In this document: positions 1-6,361 of the stretch, piece by piece
Position numbering within the stretch: position 1 is the stretch's first letter
Layout of the letters: every line of letters starts with the position of its first letter
Assembly (NCBI GenBank): GCA_002410935.1
Contig: DHPM01000005.1
Location: forward strand, 83,595 to 105,810
DNA from: Caryophanales bacterium UBA5364
Lineage (GTDB): Bacteria > Bacillota_I > Bacilli_A > RF39 > UBA660
Length of the DNA stretch: 22,216 bases
Direction: 5' to 3'
Translations under genes and position numbers: made by a program
The notes under the pieces: generated by a model
Told to the model about the DNA's origin: nothing
The model's database searches: none
Seen by the model: only the letters and a program-made list of their open reading frames with translations

Positions 1-342
1 GTAAAAATGTATGCTTTTGTAGATGTTGCTGATTACCAAAAGGTAGTGGTTACTGAAGCTAAAGATGGCATTGAAAAAGCTGCGAGAAATTTCTTAGGAG
101 ATGACTTTAATAAGATTGATAATGATGATTTAATTCAAAAAAATATTGTTGTTAAAAAGATTAATGAAGCGATTATTGATGGAACAACTTATTATTATTT
201 AATTGATAAAGATAATAATCGTTATAAAGTATCAATTGTAACTGAACCTAATCTACTTCCTTTTATTGAAGTAGGAAGTAATCTTAATATAAGTTACCAA
301 GTATTAGAAGAAATAAATGAAATTATAAAAATTAATAAATAA
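1..342 (+). CDS. C-terminal part of an unrecognised protein
   Basis: The reading frame is open from the first base of the window; the first ATG is at 7, but no ribosome binding site can be seen before it, so this is probably the end of a larger protein that starts upstream. About 113 residues are visible. The first part (FVDVADYQKVVV, then an acidic helix) looks like a small alpha/beta unit. The second part, around GTTYYYLIDKDNNRYKVS, is a run of short beta strands resembling an OB-like or small beta-barrel fold and ending in VGSNLNISYQV. No catalytic motif, signal peptide or membrane segment is visible. It ends in a strong terminator, so it closes its own transcription unit. Function not assigned. 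Confidence 0.6.
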   Translation, partial: VKMYAFVDVADYQKVVVTEAKDGIEKAARNFLGDDFNKIDNDDLIQKNIVVKKINEAIIDGTTYYYLIDKDNNRYKVSIVTEPNLLPFIEVGSNLNISYQVLEEINEIIKINK

Positions 343-365
343 AAATCTCTTATGAGATTTTTTTT
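343..365 (+). terminator. Rho-independent terminator of the first gene
   Basis: A perfect 7-bp stem, AAATCTC (343-349) with GAGATTT (354-360) and a TTAT loop, is followed directly by T residues to 365. It starts right after the stop codon of the first gene. Confidence 0.9.
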
Positions 366-374
366 GTTATTTTG

Positions 375-383
375 TGATAAAAT
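375..383 (+). promoter_or_regulatory. Probable extended -10 promoter for the cca operon
   Basis: TGATAAAAT (375-383) fits an extended -10 (TGn plus TAAAAT), just after the preceding terminator and 30 bases before the nucleotidyltransferase start. No good -35 at 16-18 bases is seen; that region is the T-run of the terminator. Confidence 0.5.
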
Positions 384-412
384 AGATATACATAATAATA
401 GAGGTGAATTAG

Positions 413-1699
413 ATGGAACTTCCTTATCAAGTGGAATTAATATTAAAGAGATTAGAAGAAGCTAATTTTGAGGCATATGTCGTTGGTGGAGCTGTTCGTA
501 ATCATATCCTTAATAAACTAATTGAAGACTATGATATCTGTACTAACGCTAGTATTAATGATATAAAATTGTTATTTAAAGAATATAAAATAATTGAAGT
601 AGGTATTATTGGTGGTACTGTAGCTCTTATAATCGATGAGATGACAATTGAAGTTACGGTTTACCGAACAATCAAAAAAACCTTAAAGGATGATTTATTA
701 AATCGTGATTTCACTATTAATTCCATTGCTTATTCAACAAAAGGTGCTTTTATAAGTTATGGTACAAGTATGGAGGACTTAAAAGACGGAATAATTAGAA
801 TAAATGGTAATGATGAGCGTATCTTTATCGAAGACCCCTTAAGAATTTTAAGGGCTATTCGTTTATCCTCTAAATATGATTTTAAAATAGATGAAACAAC
901 TAAAAATTATATGTTTGAAAATGCTTTATTATTAAATAATGTATCTAAAGAAAGAATAAAAGAAGAGTTTTCTAAAATTTTAAATCAACCTAATCCTTCC
1001 TTATATTTAAGAGAATATTTTGATGTTTTTACAGTTTTTATTCCTGAATTAAAAAAACTACAAGGTTTTGAACAACATAATGATTACCACATATATGATT
1101 GTTTAGAACATACTTTAAAAGTTACCCAAAATACTTATGATGATCTAATCATTAGGTTAGTAGCCTTATTTCATGATATTGGTAAACCAGATTGCTTTAG
1201 TATCGATGAAAACAATGTCGGTCATTTTTATGGTCATAACCGAATAGGAATGGTTATCACTAAAAATATTTTAGAGAATCTTAAGTATGACAATAACACA
1301 ATTAGAAGAGTTACTCATTTAATTTATTTTCATAATTATCCAACTCCACTCAATCTTAAGAGTGCTAAAAAATTATTAAATAAGTTTGGAGTTGAAGACT
1401 TAAACTACTTATATGAAATTAAAAAAGCTGATTTACTTGGTAAAAATCCCAAATATTTTAATGAATTAGAAAAGTATGAATTAGCTAAAACATTAATCCA
1501 ACAAGTTTTAGATGAAGACGAATGCTTTTCGTTAAAAAATCTGAGTGTTAATGGAACTGATTTAATCAATATCGGTATTACTGATGGTAAAACGATAGGA
1601 AATGTTTTAAATCATTTATTAGATATGGTAATTGATGAGAAAATAGATAATAATTATGAATCATTAATTAAAGAAGCAATAAACATAAAAAAAGAATGA
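413..1699 (+). CDS. cca: tRNA nucleotidyltransferase with HD domain (CCA- or CC-adding)
   Basis: Class II tRNA nucleotidyltransferase, which builds or repairs the 3' CCA end of tRNAs in the cytoplasm. Visible motifs are GGAVRN (residues 25-30), the metal-binding pair in EDYDICT (D39, D41), EVTVYR (80-85), RDFTIN (98-103) and the nucleotide-selecting EDPLR (140-144), followed by RILRAIR. A C-terminal HD domain follows, with H233 and LFHDIGKP (H254, D255). The ATG at 413 has GAGGTG 5 bases upstream. The odd point is the segment between EVTVYR and RDFTIN: only about 12 residues, where CCA-adding relatives have about 26, including a conserved Y-D-x-R-x-P flexible loop. In this family, loss of that loop is known to restrict enzymes to adding CC. 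The enzyme may therefore add only CC and need a separate A-adding partner, which is not in this window. Family assignment is firm; product specificity is inference. Confidence 0.95.
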   Translation: MELPYQVELILKRLEEANFEAYVVGGAVRNHILNKLIEDYDICTNASINDIKLLFKEYKIIEVGIIGGTVALIIDEMTIEVTVYRTIKKTLKDDLLNRDFTINSIAYSTKGAFISYGTSMEDLKDGIIRINGNDERIFIEDPLRILRAIRLSSKYDFKIDETTKNYMFENALLLNNVSKERIKEEFSKILNQPNPSLYLREYFDVFTVFIPELKKLQGFEQHNDYHIYDCLEHTLKVTQNTYDDLIIRLVALFHDIGKPDCFSIDENNVGHFYGHNRIGMVITKNILENLKYDNNTIRRVTHLIYFHNYPTPLNLKSAKKLLNKFGVEDLNYLYEIKKADLLGKNPKYFNELEKYELAKTLIQQVLDEDECFSLKNLSVNGTDLINIGITDGKTIGNVLNHLLDMVIDEKIDNNYESLIKEAINIKKE

Positions 1700-1732
1700 A
1701 TAATAAATCTCTTTTTATATCATAAAGATGTG

Positions 1733-1739
1733 AAAGGAG
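1733..1739 (+). promoter_or_regulatory. Ribosome binding site that sets the sigG start
   Basis: AAAGGAG at 1733-1739 lies 8 bases before a TTG at 1748. An in-frame GTG at 1730 overlaps this site and so cannot use it. Translation from TTG gives a protein that aligns from residue 1 with the known SigG N terminus. Confidence 0.8.
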
Positions 1740-1747
1740 ATTTTATA

Positions 1748-2524
1748 TTGGCACGTCATAAAGTTGAAATATGTGGCGTGAATACTGCGAATATTAAAGT
1801 ATTAACTAATGAAGAACAAATGGCTTTATTTAATAAATTAAAAGAAGGGGATATATTTGCTAAAGAGGAATTAATTCAAGGTAATTTAAAACTAGTCTTA
1901 AGTATTTTAAGAAAATTTAATAATCGAGTTGATAATCTAGATGATTTATTTCAAGTAGGTTGTATTGGTCTTATTAAGGCAATTGATAACTTTGATTTAA
2001 GTTATGATGTTAAGTTTAGTACTTACAGTGTACCGATGATTTTAGGGGAAATTAAAAGGTATTTAAGGGATAATAATAGTGTTCGTATATCAAGAAGCAT
2101 TAAAGATTTAGCTTTTAAAGCAATTCGTAAAAAAGAAGAATTAACGGCTAAATATAATAAAGAACCATCAATTGAAATGATAGCTAAAGAATTAGGAGTA
2201 ACGGAATTTGAAGTTAGTAATGCACTAGACTCTAGTCGTGAAACAATTAGTATGTTTGAACCAATTTATAATGATGGTAGTGATACTATTTATTTATCTG
2301 ATCAATTAGAGGATAAAAGTAATCAAAATTATAGTATTGAAACAAGAATTGCCTTAAAAGATGCTTTAAGTAAATTAAAAGAAAAAGAACGTTATATTTT
2401 AACTGAACGATATTTAGTTGGGAAAACCCAAGTTGAACTAGCTAATGAAATAGGTATATCACAAGCTCAGATATCAAGGTTAGAGAAAAGTGGGATTGAT
2501 AACTTAAAAAAGATGATTGATTAA
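1748..2524 (+). CDS. sigG: RNA polymerase sporulation sigma factor SigG
   Basis: Sigma-70 family factor of the SigF/SigG type, 258 residues from the TTG start, close to the usual SigG length. The N terminus (ARHKVEICGVNT) is the SigG signature that precedes region 2. Region 2 contains DLFQVGCIGLIKAIDNFD, KFSTYSVPMILGEIKRYLRD and the following RISRS; region 3 includes FEPIYNDGSD; region 4 ends with the helix-turn-helix QVELANEIGISQAQISRLEK. In endospore formers SigG drives late forespore transcription. It follows cca by 48 bases with no clear promoter between, so it may be co-transcribed, and it is followed by ylmC, as near sigG in Bacillus. Whether this organism sporulates cannot be told from here; a retained SigG could have another role. 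Confidence 0.92.
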   Translation: MARHKVEICGVNTANIKVLTNEEQMALFNKLKEGDIFAKEELIQGNLKLVLSILRKFNNRVDNLDDLFQVGCIGLIKAIDNFDLSYDVKFSTYSVPMILGEIKRYLRDNNSVRISRSIKDLAFKAIRKKEELTAKYNKEPSIEMIAKELGVTEFEVSNALDSSRETISMFEPIYNDGSDTIYLSDQLEDKSNQNYSIETRIALKDALSKLKEKERYILTERYLVGKTQVELANEIGISQAQISRLEKSGIDNLKKMID

Positions 2525-2551
2525 TAAGACATAATTAGTTACTTTGAATTA

Positions 2552-2557
2552 TATAAT
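2552..2557 (+). promoter_or_regulatory. Possible -10 box before ylmC
   Basis: A consensus TATAAT lies 15 bases upstream of the ylmC ATG in the 47-base gap after sigG. There is no convincing -35 or TG extension, so this may be chance in AT-rich DNA. Confidence 0.3.
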
Positions 2558-2571
2558 TAAATGGTGATAGT

Positions 2572-2802
2572 ATGCGGTTATCTGATTTACAACACAAAGA
2601 TATTGTTAATGTGTTAGATGGTAAAAAAGTAGGCAACATTATTGATATAAATATTAATATGGATGGCAACATGAATAGTCTTATTGTTGAGAAAAGTAAG
2701 TTTTTTGTATCAATGTTTAGTACTAAAGATGAAATTGAAATAAAATGGGAACAAATAGAGAAAATAGGTGAAGATGTCATCTTAGTTAAATTATCTATTT
2801 GA
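2572..2802 (+). CDS. ylmC: YlmC/YmxH family sporulation-associated PRC-barrel protein
   Basis: Small 76-residue protein beginning MRLSDLQHKDIVNVLDGKKVGNI, the typical start of the YlmC/YmxH family: a PRC-barrel-like fold in which 'L..K.vv.v.dG.klG.i.D' is followed by beta strands. The second half (KFFVSMFSTKDEIEIKWEQIEKIGEDVILV) matches the family's 'i.W.qI.kIG.DvilV' end. The molecular function is unknown; members are usually annotated as sporulation proteins because they sit next to sigG/sigE genes, which holds here. GGTG 5 bases before the ATG is the likely ribosome binding site. It ends in TGA. Confidence 0.88.
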   Translation: MRLSDLQHKDIVNVLDGKKVGNIIDININMDGNMNSLIVEKSKFFVSMFSTKDEIEIKWEQIEKIGEDVILVKLSI

Positions 2803-2817
2803 ATATTCCTTTTTTTT

Positions 2818-2826
2818 TGGTATAAT
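2818..2826 (+). promoter_or_regulatory. Extended -10 promoter of the flavin operon
   Basis: TGGTATAAT (2818-2826) directly follows a T-run at 2809-2818 and lies 17 bases before the apbE start. No -35 consensus is visible. A start of transcription near 2833 would leave almost no leader. Confidence 0.6.
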
Positions 2827-2842
2827 TTAAAAGGTGATTGTA

Positions 2843-3841
2843 GTGAAGACATATCTTAAATACATTATATTTTCTGTTTTTATTATCGTAGTTAGTTTAA
2901 ATTTTTTATCCTCAAACAATAATAAATTAAAAGAATATAATACTAACCTTTTTTATATGGATACTTATATTCAAATAAAAATATATACAACTAGTCAAAT
3001 TAAAGCTGATAATGCTTTTACTGAAGTAGAAGAAATATATAAGAAGTATCATCAATTAACTGATAGATTCAGTACTGATGGTGGAGTATATTATATTAAT
3101 AATAATACTAGTACTGAACCTATTATTACGATTGATCCTATCTTATATAACATAATTGAACATGGTATAAACTGGTATCACAAAAGTAATGGACTATTAA
3201 ACATCAATATTGGAAATGTTGTTGATGTATGGAAGAAATATCGTGATCAAAAGTCTGGTTTACCAAGCATTAATGAACTAAAAGATAGTGGCGATATTGA
3301 TATTAACAATATTATATTATTAGGTAATAACCAAATTAAAAATAATCATCCTAATATTGATTTAGGTGCTATTGCAAAAGGTTATACAACGGGAGTAGTT
3401 GGTAACTATTTAGAACAAAATGGAATTGATAAGTATATTATTAATGCAGGTGGTAATGTGTTAGTTGGAAACCACTATAATAATGATTTATATAAAATAG
3501 GGATTGAAAGTCCAATTGAATCAGGTGATATTTATCAAGTCGTTAAAGGTAATAACATTAGTGTTGTAACTAGTGGTAGTTATGAAAGATATTATGAATA
3601 TGATGGTAAACTATATCATCATATTATTAATCCTCATACTTTAATGCCTAGTGAATATATGAAAAGTGTTACGGTTATTACTGAAGATAGTGGACTAGCA
3701 GATACCTTATCGACGATTCTCTTTTTAATGCCGATTGAGGAAGGGAAAGAGTTTATTAAAGAGTTAGATAATGTTGAGGCTATTTGGTTCAGTAATGATG
3801 GTGAAATCATCAAATCAGAAGGATTTAGTAAATATGAATAA
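2843..3841 (+). CDS. apbE: ApbE-type FAD:protein FMN transferase (FmnB-like)
   Basis: ApbE family flavin transferase: it takes FMN from FAD and links it covalently to a Ser/Thr of an extracytosolic flavoprotein, with Mg2+. About 332 residues, the usual length. The N terminus has one hydrophobic segment (about residues 7-23, FSVFIIVVSLNFL) with no lipobox Cys, so it is probably membrane-anchored with the enzyme outside. Family motifs in order: MDTYI near 39-43, DLGAIAKGYTTG near 172, NAGGNVLVGN near 201, the SGSYERYYEYDG segment with HHIINPHT, and ADTLSTILF near the C terminus. A GTG at 2834 overlaps the AAGGTG ribosome binding site, so the GTG at 2843 (spacing 6) is chosen. First gene of a unit with the NusG-II, Gx and FMN-binding genes; the FMN lipoprotein at 4754 is its obvious substrate. 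Confidence 0.93.
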   Translation: MKTYLKYIIFSVFIIVVSLNFLSSNNNKLKEYNTNLFYMDTYIQIKIYTTSQIKADNAFTEVEEIYKKYHQLTDRFSTDGGVYYINNNTSTEPIITIDPILYNIIEHGINWYHKSNGLLNINIGNVVDVWKKYRDQKSGLPSINELKDSGDIDINNIILLGNNQIKNNHPNIDLGAIAKGYTTGVVGNYLEQNGIDKYIINAGGNVLVGNHYNNDLYKIGIESPIESGDIYQVVKGNNISVVTSGSYERYYEYDGKLYHHIINPHTLMPSEYMKSVTVITEDSGLADTLSTILFLMPIEEGKEFIKELDNVEAIWFSNDGEIIKSEGFSKYE

Positions 3842-4199
3842 AAAAGATCTTATGTTAATTTTAATTATAGCTTTAATTTCTATTTCCATTATTATCGGTT
3901 ACCGTATATTTGAAAAAGAGGGTACTAAAAAAGCCCTAGTTTATTATGAGAATGATTTAGTTTTAAATATTGATTTAAGTATCAACCAAGAGCGTGTTTA
4001 TTACGTTGATGGTTATAATGGTAAAGTCAAAATAATTGCTGATGAAGGAAAGATAAAAGTAGATAGTGAGAATAGTCCACTTCACTTATGTTCTAAGCAA
4101 GGATATATAAGTAAATCATACGAAACAATCGTCTGTTTACCAAATAAAGTTATTATAAAAATAGATACTCAAGAAGATTTAGATGCAATTGTGAAATAG
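3834..4199 (+). CDS. eetA: Membrane-anchored NusG domain II protein (EetA-like)
   Basis: About 121 residues from ATG 3834: one N-terminal membrane helix (LMLILIIALISISIIIGYRIF) and then a NusG domain II-type beta domain, recognised by CSKQGYISKSYETIVCLPNKVIIKI, where the family has C-x(2-3)-QGwI.....ivClPnklvi. It overlaps the apbE stop by 8 bases, and GAAGGA upstream serves as ribosome binding site; an in-frame ATG at 3771 lies inside apbE and has no such site. Proteins of this type are encoded with ApbE, Gx transporter and FMN-binding proteins and correspond to EetA of the Listeria flavin-based extracellular electron transfer locus. The exact biochemical role is not established. It is not the transcription factor NusG. 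The two Cys residues, if outside, could form a disulfide. Confidence 0.82.
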   Translation: MNKKDLMLILIIALISISIIIGYRIFEKEGTKKALVYYENDLVLNIDLSINQERVYYVDGYNGKVKIIADEGKIKVDSENSPLHLCSKQGYISKSYETIVCLPNKVIIKIDTQEDLDAIVK

Positions 4200-4206
4200 G
4201 TGGATT

Positions 4207-4719
4207 ATGGAAATGAAAAAATTTACAAGACTATCAATGCTGTTATCATTAGCAGTCGTCTTAAATATTATAGAAAGTGTTATTCCTTTATTTAATGGCT
4301 ATATACCAGGATTAAAGTTAGGTTTAGCTAATACTGTTATTTTATTTGTCTTATATATTTATTCTTTTAAAGATGCACTATACGTATCAATATTAAGAGT
4401 AATATTAGTAGGAATCTTAAGAACGGGGATATTTAGCATTGCTTTTTCATTTAGTTTAGGTGGTGCTATATTAAGCGTTATTATGATGTCCTTATTTAAA
4501 AAATTAACCAAGTTATCTATTATTGGAATAAGTATAATTGGTTCTATCTTCCATAGTTTAGGACAAATTGTTGTAGCCATTTTCTTATTAGAAAATGTTA
4601 ATATGTTTTATTATTTACCTTGGTTATTACTTTTCTCTATTCCAACAGGAATTATTGTAGGAGTAATTAGTAAAGAATTAGTCAATTATTTCGAAAAGGA
4701 CTTGAATTTTAGTCATTAA
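4207..4719 (+). CDS. eetB: Gx transporter family membrane protein (EetB-like)
   Basis: 170-residue hydrophobic protein with about five membrane helices. The loop IPGLKLGLANTVILFVLY is the hallmark of the Gx transporter family, often annotated as 'heptaprenyl diphosphate synthase component I' although it resembles small-molecule transporter S components. The ATG at 4207 has AGGTGG upstream that overlaps the preceding stop, so translation is coupled to the NusG-II gene. In the Listeria/Lactobacillus electron-transfer locus the equivalent protein is EetB. A substrate is not known with certainty; a flavin, quinone precursor or isoprenoid are all conceivable. No polyprenyl synthase gene lies next to it here, which argues against the old heptaprenyl synthase name. 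Confidence 0.82.
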   Translation: MEMKKFTRLSMLLSLAVVLNIIESVIPLFNGYIPGLKLGLANTVILFVLYIYSFKDALYVSILRVILVGILRTGIFSIAFSFSLGGAILSVIMMSLFKKLTKLSIIGISIIGSIFHSLGQIVVAIFLLENVNMFYYLPWLLLFSIPTGIIVGVISKELVNYFEKDLNFSH

Positions 4720-4730
4720 GATTGTATAAT
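4702..4730 (+). promoter_or_regulatory. Sigma-A-type promoter of the FMN-binding lipoprotein gene
   Basis: TTGAAT (4702-4707), a 17-base spacer and TATAAT (4725-4730), the -35 lying within the end of the upstream gene. It would allow the lipoprotein to be made in excess over the enzymes encoded upstream. Confidence 0.7.
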
Positions 4731-4753
4731 TTTAATATAAGGTAGGAGGAAAT

Positions 4754-5236
4754 ATGAAAAAGATATTATTAATTTTAGCAACAATTACATTATTATTTAC
4801 AGTTGGTTGTGAAAAGGTTGACAATGAACAAGGCAACTATAAAGAAGGAACTTATTTTGCAAGTGTTGATTCTGAAAGCTATGGTACAACATTTACGGTT
4901 ACTGCTGTTTTATATGTTAATGAAAACGGAACAATTAAATCACTATTTTTAGATAATACTTATACTAAAGATGGTGTTGTAACAACTAAAAAAGCATTAG
5001 GTAATGAATACGGAATGAAAACTACTTCAGCTAATATTGGAACAATCGAAGGTGGAGCTGAATGGTTTGAACAAATCGAAGTACTAGAAGATAAAATTGT
5101 TGAAGAACAAGGATTAGAATGGTTAAAGTGGTCTGATGAAGAACAAACTAAAACTGATTCAGTTTCTGGTGTAACGATTACTATTAATGATTTATATAAA
5201 GTTGCTAACGATGTTCTAACTCAAGCAAAAAAATAG
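4754..5236 (+). CDS. pplA: FMN-binding lipoprotein (PplA-like electron carrier)
   Basis: 160-residue secreted lipoprotein. The signal peptide ends in the lipobox TVGC, giving a lipidated Cys19. The mature part is a single FMN-binding domain: YKEGTYFASVD at the start, KKALGNEYGMK in the middle, WFEQIEVLEDKIVEEQG, and the flavinylation motif D135-S-V-S138-G-V-T141, where ApbE enzymes attach FMN to the Thr. Its close match is the domain of PplA, the lipoprotein that carries electrons across the cell surface in Listeria flavin-based electron transfer; that protein has two such domains, this one only one. It has its own promoter and a strong AGGAGGAA ribosome binding site, which fits an abundant carrier. 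The upstream apbE gene supplies the needed transferase. Its terminal electron acceptor cannot be inferred. Confidence 0.9.
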   Translation: MKKILLILATITLLFTVGCEKVDNEQGNYKEGTYFASVDSESYGTTFTVTAVLYVNENGTIKSLFLDNTYTKDGVVTTKKALGNEYGMKTTSANIGTIEGGAEWFEQIEVLEDKIVEEQGLEWLKWSDEEQTKTDSVSGVTITINDLYKVANDVLTQAKK

Positions 5237-5254
5237 AGAAATCTATTTTTTTTT
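5231..5254 (+). terminator. Rho-independent terminator after the flavin genes
   Basis: AAATAGA (5231-5237), a GAAA tetraloop and TCTATTT (5242-5248), running into T residues to 5254. The stem begins inside the last codons of the lipoprotein gene. Confidence 0.9.
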
Positions 5255-5260
5255 ATTTTA

Positions 5261-5287
5261 TTGACTAGAAGTTTGAAATATGATAAT
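5261..5287 (+). promoter_or_regulatory. Probable promoter of the pilin-like gene
   Basis: TTGACT (5261-5266) is followed by GATAAT (5282-5287, spacer 15) or TAATCT (5284-5289, spacer 17). The exact -10 is ambiguous, but the -35 is good and it lies between a terminator and a gene start. Confidence 0.5.
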
Positions 5288-5309
5288 CTAATTTATAGTA
5301 GGTGGTATG

Positions 5310-6194
5310 ATGGAAAAAGGATTTACTCTAATTGAATTGATAGGCGTAATTATTATTATAGGTATACTTTCATTATTAGTTACTCCAACAATTGAAAATA
5401 ACTTAAAAAAGAGTAAACAAAGAATCTATGATAATCAAATATCCAATATAGAATCATCTTTAACTGATTGGGCAACTGATCATACAAAGTATTTACCAGA
5501 AAATGAAGGCGAATCTATTACCTTAACTTTAATTCAATTAAAGCAAGGTGGATATGTCGATAAAGATATCCAAAACCCGATAACTAAGAAATTATTTCCT
5601 AATGATATGTTGCTGACCATTACTTTAAAATATAATAAATATGTTTATAATGTGTTAGATGATACTGGCACTATTATTGATGTTGAAGTAAACCCGAATG
5701 CCCCAATAATTATTTTAAATGGTAATCCAACTGATTATGTTGAAGTATTTGATACTTATATTGATGCTGGAGTAACCGCTATAACAAGCACTGGTTCCTT
5801 GATTGATGAATCATATGTTACAACTACGATTACTGGATCGGGAACTACCATTGATACTAGTAATTTAAATAAGTATACAATATCATATGTGGTAAAAGAT
5901 CCAGCAAATAATTTAACATCAACCGCTATTCGTAATGTTGTTATTAGAGATACAACGAAACCAACGCTAATTACTCCACCCAATATAACATTAGAAAGTA
6001 CTTCACTAGAGTCATTTGATCCACTATTTGGCGCTAGTGCTAATGATAACTTTGATGGCGATTTAACTAGTTCAATAAAAGTTGGTGGTAATTTAAGTAT
6101 TATCCCAGGAACTTATTATTTAACTTATAATGTTACTGATAGTAGTAACAATAAAACAACTTCTAAAAGAAAAATAGTCATAACTCAAGGTTAA
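5310..6194 (+). CDS. Type IV pilin-like protein with two C-terminal Ig-like domains
   Basis: A type IV prepilin N terminus: short basic leader MEKG, then FTLIELIGVIIIIGILSLLVTPTI, with the Gly/Phe cleavage site and the conserved Glu5 of the mature protein. The alpha-helical spine and a small globular pilin part reach to about residue 125. After that come two beta-rich repeats of about 80 residues with the DUF5011/HYR type signature: PIIILNGNPTDYVEVFDTYIDAG...YTISYVVKDPANNLTS and DTTKPTLITPP...GTYYLTYNVTDSSNNKTTS. Such domains are usual on surface proteins. ATGs at 5307 and 5310 are possible; AGGTGG at 5300 favours 5310. No pilin assembly genes (PilB, PilC, PilD) are in the window, so it is a displaced pilin or pseudopilin. 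Adhesion or a pseudopilus tip are possible roles. Confidence 0.85.
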   Translation: MEKGFTLIELIGVIIIIGILSLLVTPTIENNLKKSKQRIYDNQISNIESSLTDWATDHTKYLPENEGESITLTLIQLKQGGYVDKDIQNPITKKLFPNDMLLTITLKYNKYVYNVLDDTGTIIDVEVNPNAPIIILNGNPTDYVEVFDTYIDAGVTAITSTGSLIDESYVTTTITGSGTTIDTSNLNKYTISYVVKDPANNLTSTAIRNVVIRDTTKPTLITPPNITLESTSLESFDPLFGASANDNFDGDLTSSIKVGGNLSIIPGTYYLTYNVTDSSNNKTTSKRKIVITQG

Positions 6195-6203
6195 TAATCT
6201 GAA

Positions 6204-6328
6204 TATACTGATACTTTAGTGTGCCTAAATCAGAAGTAGATGACCATGATACCAGTTATTAGGAAAACTGATAAATGGGTAAATACAAACATCTCAGAGC
6301 CATGGTATAACTGTTACTTCGTTATAAT
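6204..6328 (+). other. Structured intergenic region, candidate unassigned RNA or leader
   Basis: The 182-base gap between the pilin-like gene and the ttcA-like start (6195-6376) has a higher GC content than its surroundings and many complementary segments. Hairpin 1: CTGAT+TTAG (6208-6212, 6216-6219) with CTAA+ATCAG (6225-6233). Hairpin 2: TACCAGTT (6250-6257) with AACTGATA (6266-6273), 7 of 8 pairs. Enclosing helices: GAAGTA (6233-6238) with TACTTC (6315-6320), and ACCATG (6243-6248) with CATGGT (6301-6306). An alternative helix, CAGTTAT (6253-6259) with ATAACTG (6307-6313), would compete with or knot into these. TATACT at 6204-6209 may be a -10 box, but no -35 is clear. No T-run terminator follows. 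I matched it to no riboswitch, T-box, SRP or tRNA consensus that I know. Confidence 0.45.
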
Positions 6329-6361
6329 TACATTGCTAAAAAATAATATTTATATTATAAT
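6323..6361 (+). promoter_or_regulatory. Possible -10 boxes before the ttcA-like gene
   Basis: TATAAT occurs at 6323-6328 and again at 6356-6361. Neither has a clear -35. Either could start the ttcA-like transcript; the second would leave a very short leader before the ATG at 6377. Confidence 0.35.

Noticed and set aside
2535..2852. Minus-strand open frame over ylmC
   Set aside because: It mirrors ylmC, which is a clear family member on the plus strand with a ribosome binding site.
3834..4199. Transcription factor NusG
   Set aside because: Only the domain II-type part is present, behind a membrane helix; the NGN and KOW domains of NusG are missing.
4207..4719. Heptaprenyl diphosphate synthase component I
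   Set aside because: The common database name; no polyprenyl synthase neighbour, and the gene sits in a flavin electron-transfer set, so the Gx/EetB-type reading is preferred.
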